The notes below the pieces were generated by a model that ran no database searches, had not been told where the DNA came from, and saw only the letters and a program-made list of their open reading frames with translations. Shown in pieces: positions 5,654 to 12,814 of a stretch of DNA of 14,723 nucleotides. Position 1 is the first letter of the stretch. Each line of letters starts with the position of its first letter. This stretch comes from an uncultured Kangiella sp. (GTDB lineage: Bacteria > Pseudomonadota > Gammaproteobacteria > Enterobacterales > DSM-103792). Position numbers and translations under genes: made by a program. Location: the NCBI GenBank assembly GCA_946480585.1, contig CAMLKQ010000018.1, positions 1 to 14,723 on the forward strand. The letters run 5' to 3'.

Positions 5654-6418
5654 ATGTTGAAACACACGCTTGCTGCTGCTGGACTGTTGTTGTCCGGCGC
5701 CGCTGCCGCCGGCCCGATCCTCTGGGTGGGTGACGGTGACGGCACACTCGGTACCGTCGATGTCGCGACCGGTACAGCCACCGTCATTGGCGAAATGGGT
5801 CTGACCATGACCGATATCGCCTTCGACCCGCTCGGCAACCTCTGGGGCATCACCTTCGGCCAGCTCTACCAGATCGATCACACCACAGCAGCGATCACCC
5901 TGGTGGGTAATCTTGGCACCAGCCTGAATTCGCTGGTGTTCGGCGCCGACGGCACGCTCTACGCGGCCAACTCTGGGCTTTACAGCATCGACACCAGCAC
6001 CGGTGCCGCCACGCTGATCGGCTCCGGCGGCGGTTACGGTTCATCGGGCGACCTGGCCTTCATCGGCAACAGTCTGTACCTGAGCTCGGTAAGCGGCGAC
6101 AACCTGTACGAACTCGACGTGCTGACCGGTATTGGCACCTTCATCGGCAATATTGGTTATGGTGCGGTTTATGGTCTGGCAACTGACAATAACGTCGATT
6201 TGTACGGGGTTGCCGGCCAGAACATCCTGAGCATCGATACCGTCACCGGTACCGGTTCCGTACTCAGCAATTACGCCGGCACCGATCTCGGCATTGCCTT
6301 CGGCTCCGCCTTCCTGTCGGAATCGGGCGCACCGGATCCGGTACCGGAACCGGCCGGACTGGCCCTGCTGACGCTGGGCCTGTTTGGCCTGTCGCGGTTC
6401 ACGCGCAAGCAGCGCTGA
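5654..6418 (+). CDS. PEP-CTERM sorted beta-propeller-like exported protein
   Basis: A 254-residue exported protein. Residues 1-19 are a signal peptide ending GAAAA. The C-terminus is a clear PEP-CTERM sorting signal: V-PEP at 230-233, a hydrophobic helix of about 14 residues (234-247), then the basic tail RFTRKQR. Exosortase is expected to cleave at this signal during export to the surface or polysaccharide matrix. The body holds five similar units of about 40 residues, each with a D-x-x-T-G-x-x-T-x-I-G-like segment near 36, 75, 113, 155 and 195, often preceded by LYxID. This suggests an incomplete or five-bladed beta-propeller of the NHL/DUF4394 kind. No catalytic residues are recognised. 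AAGGAG at 5641-5646 is 7 bases before the ATG. The exosortase gene is not in this window. Confidence 0.88.
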   Translation: MLKHTLAAAGLLLSGAAAAGPILWVGDGDGTLGTVDVATGTATVIGEMGLTMTDIAFDPLGNLWGITFGQLYQIDHTTAAITLVGNLGTSLNSLVFGADGTLYAANSGLYSIDTSTGAATLIGSGGGYGSSGDLAFIGNSLYLSSVSGDNLYELDVLTGIGTFIGNIGYGAVYGLATDNNVDLYGVAGQNILSIDTVTGTGSVLSNYAGTDLGIAFGSAFLSESGAPDPVPEPAGLALLTLGLFGLSRFTRKQR

Positions 6419-6429
6419 TTGCTGCCAGC

Positions 6430-6465
6430 AAAAAAAACGCCGCTCTCTCAAGCGGCGTTTTTTTT
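6430..6465. terminator. Bidirectional Rho-independent terminator
   Basis: An A-run (6430-6437) leads into the stem CGCCGCT (6438-6444), loop CTCTCA (6445-6450), stem AGCGGCG (6451-6457) and a T-run (6458-6465). The A- and T-runs make it work on both strands. It ends the PEP-CTERM gene (12 bases after its stop) and the minus-strand operon that stops at 6481. Confidence 0.93.
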
Positions 6466-6480
6466 CGACTTTGGTTACCG

Positions 6481-7470
6481 TTAGTCAGCCAGCGCCGTGC
6501 GCAACAGACGCAGCACTTCATCACGCTTGCTTTTGTTGGCAGCCGTTTCCTTGATCTTTTCAGCCCGCTGCAAGGCCGTGATGTGATGCGGTCCTTCCAG
6601 CTTTGCGTCAGCGCCAAATTCCAGCAGCAGCTTGACGGCTTCCACGTCCAGGCGACCGGCCGCATGCATCAGCGGCGTGAAGCCATTGCCGAACACATTC
6701 GGATCCGCTTTCAATTCCAGCAAGGTGCGGGCGTGGCGGTATTTGCGCAGATCGATGGCGGTCCACAGGGCACTGCCACGACCAAATTGCGCGGTCTTGA
6801 TGTTGTTTGGATTGTCGCCGCCGCTGCCGTCGCGGCCAGCGGCACGTTCGGTGCGCACCATCATGTCGGTCGCCAGGGTCGCAGCGTTCTGATCAACCTG
6901 CGCACCGCGCTCGACCAGATAGCGAATCATGGCCGAGTTGTCTTCTTTGCGCCGCACGGCGAACTCCAGCGCATCGAGCGCCACCAGTTTGCCCTGCACC
7001 CGGAACGCCGCACCGTTGTCGAGCAGGTAACGGACAACCTCATCCTTGCCAGCACTGACCGCTTCCATCAGCGGCGGGCCCGGGTCAAGCGCGTACTCGT
7101 TCAGTTTGGCGCCTTGCTGGTGCAGTGCCTTGACTTGCGCCAAATCGCCCTTGCGCGCCGCCAGACCAATCTTGAACTCCAAGCTTTCGGCACGCGCCTG
7201 CAACTGCCGCTGCACATTCTGCATGCCTTGCACCATCTGCTGGCCCTGCGCACTGTTGCGCGCCGCCTCAATCTGCGCTTGCTGCTGTGCCCGGTTGCGC
7301 TCCGCGTGTTGCTGCAACTCGCGGGTCAGCGCCTCGATACGAGCGGTGTCACCGGCGGCCTGCGCCGCTTTCAGCTCATTGAAAATCTGATCCAGACTGC
7401 GCTCGGCCGCTGCCAGCGGCAGTGCCAGCATCGCCTGCACCACCAACAGCAAAACAATCGTCCCTTTCAT
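6481..7470 (-). CDS. Exported ankyrin-repeat protein with coiled-coil N-terminus
   Basis: A 329-residue protein predicted to act in the periplasm. Residues 1-22 form a signal peptide ending LAAAE. Residues 24-97 are Gln/Ala/Glu/Arg-rich and look like a coiled coil. Ankyrin-type units follow near 100-122, 130-155, 164-192, 233-258, 263-289 and 296-325. They are marked by phrases such as PPLMEAVSAGKDEVVRYLL, SAMIRYLVERGA and FTPLMHAAGRLDVEAVKLLL. A Gly/Asn-rich insert (210-230) interrupts the array. Ankyrin repeats bind other proteins, and the partner is unknown. AGGAGG lies 4 bases before the ATG, a strong though close site. The gene is last in the apparent cyaY-esterase-GOLD-ankyrin operon, 32 bases after the previous stop, and ends at the shared terminator. 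Confidence 0.85.
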   Translation of the reverse strand: MKGTIVLLLVVQAMLALPLAAAERSLDQIFNELKAAQAAGDTARIEALTRELQQHAERNRAQQQAQIEAARNSAQGQQMVQGMQNVQRQLQARAESLEFKIGLAARKGDLAQVKALHQQGAKLNEYALDPGPPLMEAVSAGKDEVVRYLLDNGAAFRVQGKLVALDALEFAVRRKEDNSAMIRYLVERGAQVDQNAATLATDMMVRTERAAGRDGSGGDNPNNIKTAQFGRGSALWTAIDLRKYRHARTLLELKADPNVFGNGFTPLMHAAGRLDVEAVKLLLEFGADAKLEGPHHITALQRAEKIKETAANKSKRDEVLRLLRTALAD

Positions 7471-7502
7471 GCATCCTCCTTTTTGCCATCAGCCGCTGCG
7501 GT

Positions 7503-7874
7503 TCAGTTGCCTTCAGGCCGCTGCCGTTGCACCGACCAGCGAATTTTCTGCGGCCGGTCGAGCGCGTTGGTGAACCGCAAGCAGTATTCATCGGCACTGT
7601 CGGCAGTGAAATCGCCTTCATCAAACGGGACGACTTGCGGAGAGAACAGGCCATCGCCACCACGGCGTATATCAAATGCGACCAGGTCTTCGCCTTTGAA
7701 CGAGTATTTGATGGTTTCACCGGCGCGCAGTTCGTAGCAACGCTCGATGACACCGTTGGCGGCAACGGTCTTGGCCCGCTCCAGTTTTTGCCAGAACACA
7801 AAGCCGGCGCTACCAGCCACTGCGACGATTAGAACCCACGGGATCCAGCTGCCTTTTTTCTTGCGTTTTGCCAT
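7503..7874 (-). CDS. Single-pass membrane protein with p24/GOLD-like domain
   Basis: A 123-residue protein: basic N-terminus KRKKK (3-7), one membrane helix (about 11-28), then a periplasmic domain of about 90 residues. The domain pattern recalls the GOLD beta-sandwich of eukaryotic p24 cargo receptors. It starts with ERCYELRAGETIKYSFKGED (44-63, Cys46), continues with VAFDIRRGGDG (65-75), and ends with ADEYCLRFTNALDRPQKIRWSV (Cys98). In p24 proteins the matching two cysteines form a disulphide, so Cys46-Cys98 may pair here. This assignment comes from motif memory and needs a profile search. The domain order is reversed relative to p24 proteins, whose helix is C-terminal. The ATG at 7874 has a modest GGAG about 10 bases upstream. 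An upstream in-frame extension lacks a recognisable protein and overlaps the esterase. The esterase stop is 17 bases upstream. Confidence 0.78.
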   Translation of the reverse strand: MAKRKKKGSWIPWVLIVAVAGSAGFVFWQKLERAKTVAANGVIERCYELRAGETIKYSFKGEDLVAFDIRRGGDGLFSPQVVPFDEGDFTADSADEYCLRFTNALDRPQKIRWSVQRQRPEGN

Positions 7875-7891
7875 CTCGTCATCGCTCCAGA

Positions 7892-8560
7892 TCAGGATGC
7901 CGGGCGCAGCACGCGAATCAGGAAATTGCGGATGTCCTGCACTTCCGGTCCACAGACGCTGTGCGGCATCGGGTATTCGTGAAAAGCCGGCGCGTAATCG
8001 AGTTCGCGCAAACGGCGTTCGGTGTCTTTGGCGAGCGCGAGCGGCACGATCGGATCGAAACTGCCATGCGCCATGAAAATCGGCACGTCTTTCATCGCTA
8101 CCGAGCGTTCGGCTGGCAGGGTTTCCGGACACGGCAGATAAGTGGACAGCGCCAGCAGGCCGGCCAATCGCTCCGGATAACGCAAACCGAGAAACAGCGT
8201 GATGGCACCGCCCTGTGAGAAGCCGGCGAGCACAATCTTGTTGGCCGGAATGCCACGGGCGATTTCGCGCTCGATGAGTTCGGCGACCAGCGCCGTCGAT
8301 TCGCGCACGCCGGCCTCGTCAACCCGTCGACCGAGATTGGCTTCGAATATGTCGTACCAGGCGCGCATCGCCATGCCGCCATTGATCGTCACCGGCTGCA
8401 CCGGGGCGTGCGGAAAGACGAACCGGATCGGCAAATCGGCCGGCAGTTTCAATTCCGGCACAATCGGTTCGAAATCATGACCATCGGCACCAAGGCCGTG
8501 CAGCCAGATCACCGAAGCAACTGCCGGTTGAGTCGGCTCTTTTTCAATGCAGGGCAACAT
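7892..8560 (-). CDS. Carboxylesterase / phospholipase (alpha/beta hydrolase, PF02230 type)
   Basis: A 222-residue serine hydrolase of the carboxylesterase-2/acyl-protein thioesterase group, probably cytoplasmic because no signal peptide is seen. The catalytic triad is clear: nucleophile Ser115 in GFSQGG (113-118), Asp169 in HGSFDPIVP, and His200 in YPMPHSVCGPE. The oxyanion-hole strand VIWLHGLGADGHDF (17-30) and the APVQPVTINGGMAMRAWYDI stretch (52-71) are family hallmarks. Bacterial relatives hydrolyse short- to medium-chain esters; the substrate here is unknown. The start codon overlaps the cyaY stop (TGATG), which predicts translational coupling. No separate Shine-Dalgarno sequence is obvious. 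It is the second gene of the minus-strand operon. Confidence 0.92.
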   Translation of the reverse strand: MLPCIEKEPTQPAVASVIWLHGLGADGHDFEPIVPELKLPADLPIRFVFPHAPVQPVTINGGMAMRAWYDIFEANLGRRVDEAGVRESTALVAELIEREIARGIPANKIVLAGFSQGGAITLFLGLRYPERLAGLLALSTYLPCPETLPAERSVAMKDVPIFMAHGSFDPIVPLALAKDTERRLRELDYAPAFHEYPMPHSVCGPEVQDIRNFLIRVLRPAS

Positions 8561-8562
8561 CA
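8558..8562 (-). promoter_or_regulatory. TGATG stop/start overlap of cyaY and esterase
   Basis: On the minus strand TGA (cyaY stop) and ATG (esterase start) share one base. No strong independent ribosome binding site is seen for the esterase, so ribosomes ending cyaY probably restart here. Confidence 0.6.
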
Positions 8563-8874
8563 GAATGCAAACTCCACTGTCGTGCCAGCCAGTCGCGCCA
8601 CTTCCCGGTTCAACCAGGTGGCCAGCGTTTCACCGCTGGCGAGCTGCCAGCTGCCATCACGCCAATCAAAATGAAAACCGCCAGTCGGCGCTGCCAGCCA
8701 CAGCTGGCTCAGTGGCGGCTGGCGACTGAAGATCAGTTTGCTGCCGGAAGCAAATTGCAGCGTCAGCACGCCGCCTTGCTGGTCGTAGTCGATGTCGGCG
8801 TCGCTGGCATCGATGGCGTCTTCGATGGCGCGCAAGCTGGCGTCGACCAGACGATTGAATTCAGATTCGTTCAT
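8560..8874 (-). CDS. cyaY: Frataxin-like iron-sulfur cluster assembly regulator CyaY
   Basis: A 104-residue frataxin homologue, the normal length for bacterial CyaY. It binds iron on an acidic helix and modulates cysteine desulfurase IscS during iron-sulfur cluster building in the cytoplasm. The acidic first helix and strand (SLRAIEDAIDASDADIDYDQ, 13-32) provide the iron-binding surface. Frataxin hallmarks follow: LTLQFASGSKLIFSRQPPLSQLWLA (37-61), GGFHFDWRDGSW (65-76) and a closing helix with ASGETLATWLNREVARL. The ATG at 8874 is chosen for protein length; upstream sequence gives no recognisable residues, and the ribosome binding site is weak. It is divergent from lptM-dapF, as in E. coli. 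Unlike E. coli, it heads a run with an esterase, a GOLD-like protein and an ankyrin protein. Confidence 0.93.
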   Translation of the reverse strand: MNESEFNRLVDASLRAIEDAIDASDADIDYDQQGGVLTLQFASGSKLIFSRQPPLSQLWLAAPTGGFHFDWRDGSWQLASGETLATWLNREVARLAGTTVEFAF

Positions 8875-8928
8875 GCGGGTTTCGTTCACAGAAGCAACAG
8901 ACCGGGCCGCTGGCGCGGCGACGCCGGC

Positions 8929-8934
8929 ATTGTG
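8929..8934 (-). promoter_or_regulatory. Possible -10 element for cyaY
   Basis: On the minus strand GGCACAATG contains CACAAT, a tolerable -10 element about 55 bases before the cyaY start. No good -35 is seen 16-18 bases upstream. Weak evidence. Confidence 0.25.
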
Positions 8935-8970
8935 CCATAGCATCAGTGGCCGCGGTCGGCAGCGGCTGGG

Positions 8971-8976
8971 TATACT
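8971..8976 (+). promoter_or_regulatory. -10 element of the lptM-dapF-xerC operon
   Basis: TATACT, preceded by GCTGGG, gives a predicted start near 8983, about 25 bases before the lptM ATG. The -35 region is poor, so an activator or extended -10 contacts (TG one base off the ideal position) may be needed. Confidence 0.45.
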
Positions 8977-9007
8977 GCCGGCATCGACCTGCTTCTGGAC
9001 ACCGATC

Positions 9008-9253
9008 ATGCTGTCTCGCGTTCCTTGCCGCCGACGCCTGCGCACACCAGCACTGACCAGCCTGCTGCTGCTTGCCGTGCTGGCCGTGGCCGGCTGTGGC
9101 CAGAAGGGTCCGCTGTATCTGCCCAAGCCCGCACCGGCTGCTGAAACCGGCACGGCGACTGATCGCAGCGCGCCCGAGCCGGCCGCGCCCACCGACGCCG
9201 AGGCGCCGATCGAGCCTGTCAAGCCGACCAAGGACGATCCGCATGCTGCTTAA
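9008..9253 (+). CDS. lptM: LptM-type small lipoprotein (LPS translocon maturation)
   Basis: An 81-residue lipoprotein matching LptM (formerly YifL), which binds LptD-LptE at the outer membrane and helps form native LptD disulphides. A basic n-region (RVPCRRRLR, 4-12) and hydrophobic core lead to the lipobox V-A-G-C with lipidated Cys30. The hallmark GQKGPLYLP follows directly (31-39), then a Pro/Ala/Glu-rich tail. The short length and the position between cyaY (divergent) and dapF agree with the enterobacterial arrangement. The start at 9008 lies just after the TATACT element; upstream in-frame codons would run across the promoter. The stop overlaps the dapF start by 11 bases, so the two are probably translationally linked. 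Confidence 0.92.
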   Translation: MLSRVPCRRRLRTPALTSLLLLAVLAVAGCGQKGPLYLPKPAPAAETGTATDRSAPEPAAPTDAEAPIEPVKPTKDDPHAA

Positions 9254-10073
9254 CTTCGCCAAGATGCAGGCGCTCGGCAACGACTTCATGATCGTTGACG
9301 GCATTTCGCAACCGATTGCGTTTGCGGCCAGCACCATCCAGCGGCTCGCCGATCGCAAGCGCGGCATCGGCTTTGATCAATTGCTGTTGGTCGAGCCGCC
9401 GTATTCGCCGTCGGTGGATTTTCACTACCGCATCTTCAATGCCGATGGTGGCGAAGTCGGTCAGTGCGGCAACGGCGCCCGTTGCTTTGCCCGCTTTGTC
9501 CGTCACCTCGGCCTGACCTGGAAAAACAACATCCGGGTCAGCACCATCGCGGGTGAAATGAGCTTGCAACTGGAAGACGATGGCCTGGTCACGGCCGACA
9601 TCGCGATCCCGAATTTCGAGCCGGACAAGATCCCGATGCAGTTTGTCGGACCCGGTCCGGAACACCGGATGCTGTTGAACGGCGTCGAGACCAGCTTCAT
9701 GGCGCTGTCGGTCGGCAACCCGCATGCTGTGCTTGAGGTCGCCGACGTCAGCGTCGCGCCGGTGGCCAGCGTCGGCAAGGCGATTTGCGAAAACCCGGTG
9801 TTCCCGCAGCAAACCAATGTCGGTTTTCTGCAAGTGCTGAATCGCAATGAAGTGCGCTTGCGCGTTTATGAACGCGGCGTCGGCGAAACCGAGGCCTGCG
9901 GTTCCGGCGCCAGCGCCGCCGTCGTCGCCGGCCGTCAGCGCGGCTTGCTCGACGAGCGCGTGCAGGTGCATTTGCCCGGCGGGACCTTGACCGTGAGCTG
10001 GGCGGGCCCCGGCCAGCCGGTGCGACTGACCGGACCGGCGCAGTTGGTGTTTGAAGGACAGATTGAAGTGTGA
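9243..10073 (+). CDS. dapF: Diaminopimelate epimerase
   Basis: A 276-residue cytoplasmic enzyme that interconverts LL- and meso-diaminopimelate for lysine and peptidoglycan synthesis without cofactor. Both catalytic cysteines are present: Cys75 in GQCGNGARC and Cys219 in ETEACGSGASA. Other signatures are FAKMQALGNDF (5-15), RGIGFDQLL (40-48) and SVGNPHAVL (156-164). The length equals that of typical DapF. AAGGA (9230-9234) inside the lptM end lies 8 bases before the ATG. The gene overlaps lptM by 11 bases. No unusual residues or breaks are seen. Confidence 0.97.
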   Translation: MLLNFAKMQALGNDFMIVDGISQPIAFAASTIQRLADRKRGIGFDQLLLVEPPYSPSVDFHYRIFNADGGEVGQCGNGARCFARFVRHLGLTWKNNIRVSTIAGEMSLQLEDDGLVTADIAIPNFEPDKIPMQFVGPGPEHRMLLNGVETSFMALSVGNPHAVLEVADVSVAPVASVGKAICENPVFPQQTNVGFLQVLNRNEVRLRVYERGVGETEACGSGASAAVVAGRQRGLLDERVQVHLPGGTLTVSWAGPGQPVRLTGPAQLVFEGQIEV

Positions 10074-10112
10074 TGGCGCCACTGGCGCCGCAGCAAGGAA
10101 ATGGCATCGATC

Positions 10113-10844
10113 ATGACTGAGCAACCCGAGCAAAACCAAGCAAAAGAAAGCCCGTTGACCGGTGCTGCTTATGTCGCGCAATACCTCGGCGATCACCCGG
10201 ACTTTTTTTTCCAGCATCGCGACTTGCTGATGCAGCTGAACGTGCCGCATGAAACCGGTACCGTGTCGCTGGTCGAGCGTCAGGTCAAGGCGCTGCGTGA
10301 TCGCAACCGCGAGCTGCAGAGCCAGATGATCGACATGCTGCGCAACGCCCGCGAGAACGAGCGGCTGCTGAGCCAATGCCTGGCACTGGCACTCAGCCTG
10401 ATCAACAGCACCTCACCGGCCGAGCTGCTGCAAATCCTGCGCGTGCAGCTGCTGGCCGATTTTCAGATTGACGCGTTCTCGGTGCTGCTCTGCGATCACC
10501 AGTTGCCGGTACCGGTCGGCGCCCGCGATGTCGAGCACGAGATCTTGCTGGCGTCGATCGGTTGTGAATTTCCGGATGGCGAGCCGGTCTGCGGCTTGCT
10601 CGAAAAACCGGTGCGGGAATTTCTGTTCGGCGAGTTGAAGCCGGATCTGCAATCGGTGGCCTTGTTGCCGCTCGGCCCACGCGCCGAACGCGGGGTGATC
10701 GCCATCGCCAGCCGCAGCAACGAGCGTTTCGTGCCGCAGATGGGCACAGTGTTCCTGCAGCTGATCGGCAATCTGTTCGATGCCCTGTTGCGCCGCCATG
10801 GTCGCGAAATTGATACCCGAGAAAACGGCAACGTCATCCTCTGA
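10113..10844 (+). CDS. DUF484 family protein (GAF-like; YigA homologue)
   Basis: A 243-residue cytoplasmic protein of the DUF484 family, found between dapF and xerC in many gammaproteobacteria. The N-terminal signature is VAQYLGDHPDFFFQHRDLL (20-38), followed by a likely coiled coil (about 50-85, VERQVKALRDRNRELQSQM). A C-terminal GAF-like domain includes SVALLPLGPRAERGVIAIAS. The biochemical role is unknown. Conservation next to xerC hints at a link to recombination or cell division, but this is only association. The start is a choice: ATG 10101 is one base from AAGGAA (too close), whereas ATG 10113 is about 13 bases from it. The 3' end overlaps the proposed xerC start by 47 bases. Confidence 0.88.
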   Translation: MTEQPEQNQAKESPLTGAAYVAQYLGDHPDFFFQHRDLLMQLNVPHETGTVSLVERQVKALRDRNRELQSQMIDMLRNARENERLLSQCLALALSLINSTSPAELLQILRVQLLADFQIDAFSVLLCDHQLPVPVGARDVEHEILLASIGCEFPDGEPVCGLLEKPVREFLFGELKPDLQSVALLPLGPRAERGVIAIASRSNERFVPQMGTVFLQLIGNLFDALLRRHGREIDTRENGNVIL

Positions 10845-11766
10845 TGACGCACTGCAGCCGGCGGTCGACGCCTTCCTGCAGGCATTGACCGGCGCCGGCG
10901 GCAAATCGGTGCACACCATTGCCGGTTACCGCCGGGTGTTGCACGCCGCCTGCGCATTCGCGCACCAGCAACGCCTGACTTCCTTCGCTGCCTGGCAGCC
11001 ATTTCATGTGCGCGCCTACATCGGTCATCGCCACCAAAGCGGTTTGTCACCGAAAAGCCTGCAGCTAGAGCTGTCGGCGTTGCGGGCATTCTTCCGCTTT
11101 CTGTGCAAGGAAGGCGGCCATAGCGACAACCCGGCGGCCGGTGTCCGCGCACCCAAAGTGCCCAAGCGCCTGCCGGCGACTCTGGATGTCGATGAAGCGC
11201 AGGCATTGGTCGAAGGCATCGGCGGCGACCGCGCCATCGATCAACGCGATCGCGCCATCGCCGAATTGTTTTATGGCAGCGGTCTGCGTCGCGCCGAATT
11301 GGCAGCTATCAATTTGATTGATCTGCCAGCGAGCACTGCCGGGCTGCAGGAAAATTTTCTGCTGCGCGTGCTTGGCAAGGGCAACAAAGTGCGCGAAGTG
11401 CCGGTCGGTCGGCAGGCGCGGCTCGCGCTGCTGGAATGGCTGCGTTTGCGGCCTGAGATTGCGGCCGCTGATGAGCCGGCGTTGTTCGTCAGCCAGCGCG
11501 GCAACCGCCTGTCGACCCACCAGATTGGCGTTCGACTTGCCGAATGGGGCCAGAAACTCGGCATCCGTTCTCGCGTGCATCCGCACAAACTGCGCCACTC
11601 CTGCGCCAGCCATTTTCTCGAGGGTGCCGGCGACCTGCGTGCCGTGCAGGAATTGCTCGGTCACGCCAATCTCAGCACCACCCAGATCTACACCCATCTG
11701 GATTTCCAGCACCTCGCCAAGGTTTACGACGGCGCCCATCCGCGCGCGAAGAAAAAATCCGAGTAA
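10798..11766 (+). CDS. xerC: Tyrosine recombinase XerC
   Basis: A 322-residue site-specific recombinase that, with XerD, resolves chromosome dimers at dif near the terminus. All catalytic residues are present: Arg164 (SGLRRAEL), Lys194 (GKGNKV), His263 and Arg266 (HPHKLRHS), His289 (GHANLSTTQ) and nucleophile Tyr298 (QIYTHLDF). The C-terminal HLAKVYDGAHPRAKKK closely follows E. coli XerC, which favours XerC over XerD. An N-terminal SAM-like DNA-binding domain covers about 20-105. The start is uncertain: ATG 10798 and ATG 10780 are in frame, both inside DUF484, and neither has a good ribosome binding site. Either start makes it longer than E. coli XerC (298). It is the last gene of the lptM operon. 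In E. coli yigB and uvrD follow on the same strand. Confidence 0.93.
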   Translation: MVAKLIPEKTATSSSDDALQPAVDAFLQALTGAGGKSVHTIAGYRRVLHAACAFAHQQRLTSFAAWQPFHVRAYIGHRHQSGLSPKSLQLELSALRAFFRFLCKEGGHSDNPAAGVRAPKVPKRLPATLDVDEAQALVEGIGGDRAIDQRDRAIAELFYGSGLRRAELAAINLIDLPASTAGLQENFLLRVLGKGNKVREVPVGRQARLALLEWLRLRPEIAAADEPALFVSQRGNRLSTHQIGVRLAEWGQKLGIRSRVHPHKLRHSCASHFLEGAGDLRAVQELLGHANLSTTQIYTHLDFQHLAKVYDGAHPRAKKKSE

Positions 11767-11813
11767 GCGAGCGTGCGGATAAATCTTGCCGTAGTTTTCA
11801 CCGGAAAAATGGC
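11767..11813. terminator. Possible weak bidirectional terminator
   Basis: A 47-base gap between the convergent xerC and dehydrogenase genes. TTTTC-ACCG-GAAAA gives a short A/T-rich stem near 11795-11808, framed by GCC and GGC. It is weak, but it is the only hairpin in a place where both transcripts must end. Confidence 0.25.
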
Positions 11814-12770
11814 TTAGCTATTCACCGCACGCACAGGTTTACCCGCCAAGTACGCTTGCAGATTTTCCGTTAGCTGATTCACCAAGGTCTGCCGCGCTGG
11901 CTGCGCTGCCCACGCTGTGTGTGGGGTAATCAACAAGTTCGGCAGCTGTGCTGCCAGCAACGGCAGCGACGGCGGCGGAGGCTCGACACTGAGCACATCC
12001 AGGGCAGCGGCGCCGAGTGGTCCGGTTTGCAGGGCAGCGAGCAGGGCGCGCTCATCGATCAAGCCGCCGCGTGCGACGTTAATCAGCCAGCTGCCCGGTT
12101 TCATTTTCGCCAGCCGCTCGCGGTTGATCAGCTGTTCGGTTTCGGCGGTTTGCGGACAGTGCAGCGACACAATGTCAGCCGCGGGCAGCGCCGTATCAAG
12201 CGGCACCCGGCCGCTCTGCAGCGGCCGCCATGGCAGTTGCGCGATCTGCACGTCCATTGCGAAAGCGCGAGCAAGTTCGGCGACGCGCTGGCCAATATGG
12301 CCGTAACCGACAATCAGCAAGCGCTTGCCGGCGAGGGTGGTAATGGGCCGATGCAGCAAACAGAAATTGCTCTGCCTGCTCCAGACCCCGTGCTCGACAT
12401 CGCGGGCATAGCCGTGCAGTTGGGTGGCGAGCGCCAGCATCAAGCTGAGCGTGTGCTGGGCGACGCTTTCGGTGCCGTAGTTCTGGCAATTACAGACGGT
12501 GATGCCACGCGCACGCGCGGCGGCCAGATCGACGTTGTTGGTGCCGGTGGCGGCCACCAGAATGAGTTTGAGTCGCGTCGCTGCCTCGATCGCATCGGCA
12601 GTCAGTCTGACTTTGTTGCTGATGACCACATCGGCATCGGCGATACGCGCTGCGGTTTCAGCTGGCGTGGTGGCGGGCCAGACGGTGCAGCGCGCAACGC
12701 TGGACACCAGCGCGCGCAGATCGAGATCCGGGCCGAGGGTATCGGCGTCCAGCAATACGGCATGAGTCAT
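11814..12770 (-). CDS. D-2-hydroxyacid dehydrogenase (HprA / glycerate dehydrogenase-like)
   Basis: A 318-residue NAD(P)-dependent reductase of 2-oxoacids such as hydroxypyruvate or glyoxylate, cytoplasmic. The Rossmann motif is VGYGHIGQ (154-161). The catalytic triad is Arg234 (NVARGG), Glu263 (SVEPP) and His284 (ITPHTAW). The NYGTESVAQHTLSLMLAL stretch (97-114) and AGKRLLIVGYG resemble hydroxypyruvate reductases; the substrate is inferred from family. ATG 12770 gives the normal family length. An in-frame GTG at 12818 would form a GTGA overlap with the upstream hydratase stop and add 16 residues; neither start has a strong ribosome binding site. It is co-oriented with the hydratase and probably in one operon, and lies where E. 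coli has yigB. Confidence 0.9.
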   Translation of the reverse strand: MTHAVLLDADTLGPDLDLRALVSSVARCTVWPATTPAETAARIADADVVISNKVRLTADAIEAATRLKLILVAATGTNNVDLAAARARGITVCNCQNYGTESVAQHTLSLMLALATQLHGYARDVEHGVWSRQSNFCLLHRPITTLAGKRLLIVGYGHIGQRVAELARAFAMDVQIAQLPWRPLQSGRVPLDTALPAADIVSLHCPQTAETEQLINRERLAKMKPGSWLINVARGGLIDERALLAALQTGPLGAAALDVLSVEPPPPSLPLLAAQLPNLLITPHTAWAAQPARQTLVNQLTENLQAYLAGKPVRAVNS

Positions 12771-12814
12771 GTTCTGCGTTGTGATTCCCGTTGGGTTTTG
12801 GGCAGCGCGCTCAG

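Noticed and set aside
6583..7737. 384-codon plus-strand frame opposite the ankyrin gene
   Set aside because: It has Arg/His/Gln-rich shadow composition, no domain and no ribosome binding site; the minus strand carries a signal peptide, repeats and a good start.
7875..8132. N-terminal extension of the GOLD-like membrane protein
   Set aside because: It lies wholly across the esterase coding sequence, has Arg-rich shadow composition and would bury the membrane anchor mid-protein.
8923..8984. Repeated GCCGGCAT (8923-8930 and 8977-8984) flanking the cyaY/lptM divergent promoters
   Set aside because: An eight-base GC-rich repeat is expected by chance in this composition; noted, but not supported as an operator.
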